Source of the DNA: an uncultured Blautia sp.
GTDB taxonomy: Bacteria; Bacillota; Clostridia; Lachnospirales; Lachnospiraceae
Direction of reading: 5' to 3'
Assembly (NCBI GenBank): GCA_934373235.1
Contig: CAKROW010000003.1
Coordinates: 1-64,000 of the forward strand
Length of the DNA stretch: 64,000 nucleotides
Position numbers and translations under genes: made by a program
In this document: positions 59,788 through 64,000 of the stretch, piece by piece
How positions within the stretch are numbered: position 1 is the first letter of the stretch
Layout of the letters: each line of letters opens with the position of its first letter
Notes under the pieces: model-generated
The model's database searches: none
What the model saw: only the letters and a program-made list of their open reading frames with translations
What the model was told of the DNA's origin: nothing

Positions 59788-62007
59788 TTAATTAAAATCA
59801 AATTGTATGTATATTTTCCGGAATCCGGAATTTATCTCAATATATTTTTCCACTTTTTCTCTTATTGTTATCAAAGTCCCTGCATCCATATGCTTCAGAT
59901 ACAGTACTTCTCTGTATATATCCTTTACTTTGCCTACAGAAGCCGCTGCCGGCCCTATCACATGAAGTTCCTCTCCCGGGCTTACCCTGCGGATATATGC
60001 TTCTATATAATACATTCCCTTATGCAGAAGCTCCTGATCTTCACAGGCGCCAAGAACAGTCATCATATGGGACGCCGGCGGATAATCCATCAGAAGCCTG
60101 TACCCCATCTCTTCTTTATAAAAGGCATCGTAATCCTGTCCGGCTGCTGCCTGGATGCTGTAATGCTCCGGCTGGTATGTCTGGATCACCGCACAGCCTG
60201 TTTTTGTTCCTCTGCCTGAGCGTCCTACTGCCTGTGTCAGCAACTGAAAGGTCCGCTCTGCACACCGGTAATCATCCATATTCAGGGAGAGATCTGCTGC
60301 TATGACTCCAACAACAGTTACATCCGGAAAATCATGACCTTTTACGATCATCTGCGTTCCAACCAGAACATCCGCTTCATGAGCCGCAAAAGAAGCCAGG
60401 ATCTTCTCATAGCTGTCCTTGGTCCGTGTGGTATCATAATCCATGCGAAGTACCCTTGCCCTGGGAAAAATCCTGCCCAGTGCTTTCTCTACCTGCTGGG
60501 TTCCGGCTTTAAATCCTCCTATGTGGGGTGAACCGCATACTGGACAGATTTCCGGCTTCCAGGTCTCATATCCACAGTAGTGGCAGATCAGTTTTCCGCC
60601 ATTATGTTCACTTAAGGAGACATCACAGTGAGGACATTTCAGCACCTGTCCACAGGATCTGCAGGACACAAAACCTGCATAGCCTCTTCTGTTAAGAAAA
60701 AGCATTACCTGGCTTCCCTGGTTAAACGCCTTCTCCATCTCCTCCTGGAGATGCCCGCTTAACACTGACCTGTTTCCTCTCTTTAATTCTTCCCTTAAAT
60801 CAACGATCGATACCTCCGGGAGAGGTCTTTCCCCATAACGTGCTTCCAGTCTTACAAGCTGATACTTACCGTCACATGCTCTGCTGTATGCCTCTATGGA
60901 CGGGGTTGCAGAACCCATGACCACTCTGGCATTTTCCATGAGGGCACGCTGTATGGCTGTTTCTCTTGCATGGTACCTGGGACTGTTCTCACTTTTGTAG
61001 GTGGGCTCGTGCTCTTCATCTATAACAATAAGTCCCAGCTTGGGAAAGGGAGTAAAAAGTGCAGATCTCGGACCTACCATAACCTGGATCTCCCCACGCT
61101 TCGCCCTTCTGAACTGATCATAACGTTCTCCCTGGGAAAGCCTGGAGTTCAGCACAGATACCTTATCTCCAAAACATGCATAAAACCGCCGCACAGTCTG
61201 ATAAGTCAGGGCAATTTCCGGGATCAGGACAATGGCCTGCTTTTCCTCCCGGATCACCGTCTCAATAAGTTTCATATAAACCTGTGTCTTGCCGCTGCCT
61301 GTAACTCCAAACAGAAGTGCCGGTCTGGGATCCGGCTTTTTCCATTCCTCAACGATCTGCTGTACAGCCTCCTGCTGCTGACTGTTAAGGCTGATCTCTC
61401 TTTCATCCTGCATAAAGCCACTGGTTTTCGGAATACGAAAAACCTCCTGGTTTTCTGCTGTTATGATTCCTTTTTCCAGAAAAAAATCCACCACGGAAGC
61501 AGAAGCTCCCAGTTCCCTGACAGCCTGAGTATAATCCAGGCTGCCTCTCTCAAGCAGTGCCCGCAGGAAACGTTCCCTTGCCTTATACCTGCTCCCGGCA
61601 AGCTCCTGAAGCAGTGCACCGGCAGTTTCCTCTGAGGCAGAGAGCCGAAGTATCCGCTTCTCTCTGGATCTTACCTTATCTTTTACCGGAAGGACTGTTT
61701 TCAGTGCCTGTATCATGGTGGAACCATATTTGTCCCTCATCCATGCCGCAAGAGCAATAAGCCTGGATTCTGTAGTCTCTTCTCCTGTGGAAACTCCCCT
61801 GATCTCCTTGATCCTGTTTTTTTCAAAGGCAACTTCTCCGGACAGGCCGGTAACATAGCCCTTTCTTAGCTGGTTTCCCTTTCCAAAGGGTACATTCACC
61901 ACAACTCCTGGCCTTATCTCACCTTCCAGCTCTTCCGGTACCCGGTACTGAAAGCTTCGGTCCAGCTTCTCATGTGAAATATCAATGATCACATCTGCGT
62001 AAATCAT
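59788..62007 (-). CDS. priA: Primosomal protein N' (PriA helicase)
   Basis: Superfamily 2 helicase of 739 residues that restarts collapsed replication forks. The N-terminal 3' DNA-binding domain has RPGVVVNVPFGKGN. Walker A is GVTGSGKTQVYM and Walker B is DEEHEPTYK. The eight-cysteine zinc region runs from SCRSCGQVLKCPHC to PEICPVCGSP, and helicase motif VI is QAVGRSGRGTK. Full length. It begins four bases after murE. Confidence 0.96.
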   Translation of the reverse strand: MIYADVIIDISHEKLDRSFQYRVPEELEGEIRPGVVVNVPFGKGNQLRKGYVTGLSGEVAFEKNRIKEIRGVSTGEETTESRLIALAAWMRDKYGSTMIQALKTVLPVKDKVRSREKRILRLSASEETAGALLQELAGSRYKARERFLRALLERGSLDYTQAVRELGASASVVDFFLEKGIITAENQEVFRIPKTSGFMQDEREISLNSQQQEAVQQIVEEWKKPDPRPALLFGVTGSGKTQVYMKLIETVIREEKQAIVLIPEIALTYQTVRRFYACFGDKVSVLNSRLSQGERYDQFRRAKRGEIQVMVGPRSALFTPFPKLGLIVIDEEHEPTYKSENSPRYHARETAIQRALMENARVVMGSATPSIEAYSRACDGKYQLVRLEARYGERPLPEVSIVDLREELKRGNRSVLSGHLQEEMEKAFNQGSQVMLFLNRRGYAGFVSCRSCGQVLKCPHCDVSLSEHNGGKLICHYCGYETWKPEICPVCGSPHIGGFKAGTQQVEKALGRIFPRARVLRMDYDTTRTKDSYEKILASFAAHEADVLVGTQMIVKGHDFPDVTVVGVIAADLSLNMDDYRCAERTFQLLTQAVGRSGRGTKTGCAVIQTYQPEHYSIQAAAGQDYDAFYKEEMGYRLLMDYPPASHMMTVLGACEDQELLHKGMYYIEAYIRRVSPGEELHVIGPAAASVGKVKDIYREVLYLKHMDAGTLITIREKVEKYIEINSGFRKIYIQFDFN

Positions 62008-62011
62008 CCAG

Positions 62012-63481
62012 TTACTCTTTCTTCTTATCTTCTTCCAGGATCTCCGCGATCAGGACACGTTCATCCATGGGATATTTCTTTCCCCTGATCTCCTGGTAGT
62101 CTTCATGACCTTTTCCTGCAAGAACAATAATATCTCCCGGTTCTCCATGATGGATCGCATATGCAATGGCCTCTTTGCGATCCGGGATCTCCACATATTT
62201 TCCGGATGTCTTCGCCATTCCCACCTTGATATCATCAATGATATCCTGCGGCTCCTCGTTTCTGGGATTATCAGAAGTAATAATAGTAAGGTCTGCCATA
62301 TTTCCCGAAACTTCTCCCATCTCATAACGGCGAAGTCTGGAACGGTTTCCTCCGCATCCGAACAGACATACCAGTCTGTGAGGATGATATTCTTTCAGCG
62401 TGCCAAGAAGGCTTTCCAGTGCCATTGCATTGTGTGCATAATCGATCATCAGCGTAAACTCATCAGACACTTTGACCATCTCTATACGGCCCTTGACTCT
62501 GGCAACCTTAAGCGCTTTGATAATATTTTCCTCGGATACGTTGAAATGACGGCAGATAGCAATTGCTGTCAGTGAATTGTAGATACTGAATTTACCCGGG
62601 ATATCGATCTCTACCGGAAAGTCCATAAGTCCCTTCACATGATAGGAAATTCCGAGATAGCCTTTTCTTCCGATCAGCTGAGCATCCTCAGCACGAAGAT
62701 CTGCCTCAGGGGAAAATCCATAAGTTTCAAGCTGACAGGTATGACCATCAACAATCTTCTCAAAATGTTCATCATCTCTGTTGACAATTCCCACTTTACA
62801 TTGTTTAAGGAGCATGGATTTGCAGTGAAGATAATCATCAAAATCCTTATGCTCATTAGGCCCGATGTGATCCGGTTCAATATTGGTAAAGATTCCAAAA
62901 TCAAATACAAAGCCCTGGGTACGGTGAAGCATCAGCCCCTGTGAGGATACTTCCATCACAACACAGTCACAGCCTGCATCCACCATCTCCTTAAAATACT
63001 CCTGTACCACATAGGATTCCGGTGTGGTGTTCGCAGCCGGGATCTTCTTAGCTCCGATGATCGCCTCAATAGTTCCGATCAGTCCAACCTTGTAGCCTGC
63101 ATTTTCCAGAATGGATTTCACCATGTAGGTTGTGGTCGTTTTCCCCTTGGTTCCGGTAATCCCGATGGTCTTAAGCTTATCTGCCGGATGTCCGAACCAT
63201 GCCGCAGATATAAATGCCATCGCATAGCGGGAATCCTCCACCTGGATCACGGTTACACCGGAAGGTGCCTCAACAGGCTCCTCCACAATAAGTGTTCCGG
63301 CTCCCCTGGCGATCACATCCGGAACAAATTTATGTCCGTCTGCCACCGCACCTCTGATACAGATAAAAAGACTTCCCTTCTCTACCTTCCTGGAGTCATA
63401 TACAACAGATGTAACTTCCTGTTCCAGGCTGCCCTGAAGGCATTTGTATTCAAGATGTTCCAATAAGGATAAAAGCTTCAT
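62012..63481 (-). CDS. murE: UDP-MurNAc-tripeptide synthetase MurE (meso-diaminopimelate type)
   Basis: Mur ligase of about 489 residues adding the third residue of the stem peptide. The ATP site is ITGTKGKTTTTYMV. The substrate motif reads DNPRNEEP, the form linked to meso-diaminopimelate (lysine enzymes differ here), so the wall is predicted to be DAP-type. The carbamylated lysine region follows HCKSMLLKQCK. The frame opens far upstream, but GGAGG is placed for the ATG at 63481. It sits apart from the dcw cluster and heads the priA run. Confidence 0.95.
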   Translation of the reverse strand: MKLLSLLEHLEYKCLQGSLEQEVTSVVYDSRKVEKGSLFICIRGAVADGHKFVPDVIARGAGTLIVEEPVEAPSGVTVIQVEDSRYAMAFISAAWFGHPADKLKTIGITGTKGKTTTTYMVKSILENAGYKVGLIGTIEAIIGAKKIPAANTTPESYVVQEYFKEMVDAGCDCVVMEVSSQGLMLHRTQGFVFDFGIFTNIEPDHIGPNEHKDFDDYLHCKSMLLKQCKVGIVNRDDEHFEKIVDGHTCQLETYGFSPEADLRAEDAQLIGRKGYLGISYHVKGLMDFPVEIDIPGKFSIYNSLTAIAICRHFNVSEENIIKALKVARVKGRIEMVKVSDEFTLMIDYAHNAMALESLLGTLKEYHPHRLVCLFGCGGNRSRLRRYEMGEVSGNMADLTIITSDNPRNEEPQDIIDDIKVGMAKTSGKYVEIPDRKEAIAYAIHHGEPGDIIVLAGKGHEDYQEIRGKKYPMDERVLIAEILEEDKKKE

Positions 63482-63615
63482 TTTTTCCTCCATTTCCCCC
63501 GGCCGGGCTGTCCGGCTGCGAGAAGACATACTGCCCTTGATTTTATCGATATACACTATAGAATAGCACACCTCCCCCCTGTTTTCAATGAGTAAACCCA
63601 CAGTAACGCGTACAT

Positions 63616-64000
63616 TCACATTCCTCCCTGCTCTGTGTTCCGCCCACCTGGGACAGCAGCCTGCTTATCTGCTTTCATTCTCCTGTAATGTACCATAAAC
63701 CATGCCGCTCCCATTCCTGCCACACATGCCACCACAAGCAGAAGGATATATCCGTCTTTGCCGGAAGCATCTCCTGTTTTTGGATGTGTGGATGCCGGCA
63801 CTGCCCGGATATCCTTTTCTCCGTACATATCATAGTTTTCCCCTTCTGTTTCCCTGGAAGATACCGGAACCGGCGTTTCTGTAAAATCTGCCTGCTGCAC
63901 AGAAGATATTCCTGCTCTCTTCCTCACAGATATCTCCGAGGAAGCTGACACCTCCCTGCTTCCTGTTTCCAGCGTAGTTACAGCTACCCTGTTCAAAAGT
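63616..64000 (-). CDS. C-terminal part of a probable sortase-anchored surface protein (5' end outside window)
   Basis: At least 127 residues, open to the right edge. The visible part is Ser/Thr/Val-rich. It ends with a cell-wall sorting signal of variant form: HPKTGD, a hydrophobic helix (GYILLLVVACVAGMGAAWFM) and a basic tail (HYRRMKADK), then an unusually long extra tail of about 20 residues. The usual leucine before PKTG is a histidine, so sortase recognition is uncertain. A TTG at 63996 exists, but a start further out is more likely. Confidence 0.65.
   Translation of the reverse strand, partial: LLNRVAVTTLETGSREVSASSEISVRKRAGISSVQQADFTETPVPVSSRETEGENYDMYGEKDIRAVPASTHPKTGDASGKDGYILLLVVACVAGMGAAWFMVHYRRMKADKQAAVPGGRNTEQGGM

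Overview
The window reads as chromosomal core DNA of a Gram-positive anaerobe of the Lachnospiraceae, probably Blautia or a near relative; the genus is a guess. The grounds are the Clostridia-typical families (DUF1836, DUF4364, DUF1540, YesL/DUF624, a YerC-type TrpR homologue), the fmt/rsmB/rlmN/prpC/prkC/rsgA gene order, a PASTA kinase, strong GGAGG ribosome-binding sites, and a MurE with the DNPR signature of meso-diaminopimelate peptidoglycan. No rRNA, tRNA, CRISPR array or prophage was seen.

Layout. 1-6.4 kb: 23S rRNA methyltransferase (rlmD, cut by the left edge), a small membrane protein, and pcrA. Between the last two sits an IS1634-family element flanked by an exact 183-bp direct repeat. 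The repeat copies the 3' end of pcrA and the promoter -10 of the small gene, so neither gene is broken. 6.4-12.9 kb: regulators and housekeeping genes (DUF1836, yerC, PHP hydrolase, yesL, a YhcC-type radical SAM protein, DUF4364, rarA, a polysaccharide deacetylase). 12.9-18.4 kb: a branched-chain amino-acid-type ABC importer (livJHMGF) followed by a cytidylate-kinase-like gene. 18.5-19.9 kb: infC-rpmI-rplT with an AUU start on infC and a structured leader. 20.1-23.3 kb: a BTAD-type regulator, a repeat-rich secreted protein and a Cys-rich DUF1540 protein.

23.3-37.1 kb is a division and cell-wall (dcw) cluster on the minus strand: mraZ, rsmH, ftsL, two class B penicillin-binding proteins, mraY, murD, ftsW, a murA paralogue, ftsQ and ftsZ. 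Phased MraZ boxes lie in front of mraZ. murG, murB and murC are not in the cluster, and murE lies at 62-63.5 kb. 37.2-47.4 kb is a galactoside module: AraC-type regulator, a small membrane protein, solute-binding protein, two permeases, a GH2 and a GH42 beta-galactosidase. Both enzymes lack a signal peptide, so the sugar is expected to be imported and cut inside the cell. 47.5-64 kb: lgt, ychF, and the long run murE-priA-def-fmt-peptidase-rsmB-rlmN-prpC-prkC-rsgA-rpe-thiN, ending at the right edge in a fragment of a probable sortase-anchored surface protein.

Themes. Both ABC operons carry a stem-loop just after the binding-protein gene, and other stem-loops sit inside the dcw and galactoside operons, suggesting expression graded by partial termination or RNA processing. 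Both binding proteins lack a lipobox cysteine although lgt is present. I did not find a wholly unknown multi-gene system. The most unusual items are the long duplication made by the insertion element, the FtsQ with a 38-residue repeat array, the BTAD regulator with a degenerate GGDEF-like tail, and the lipobox-less binding proteins.
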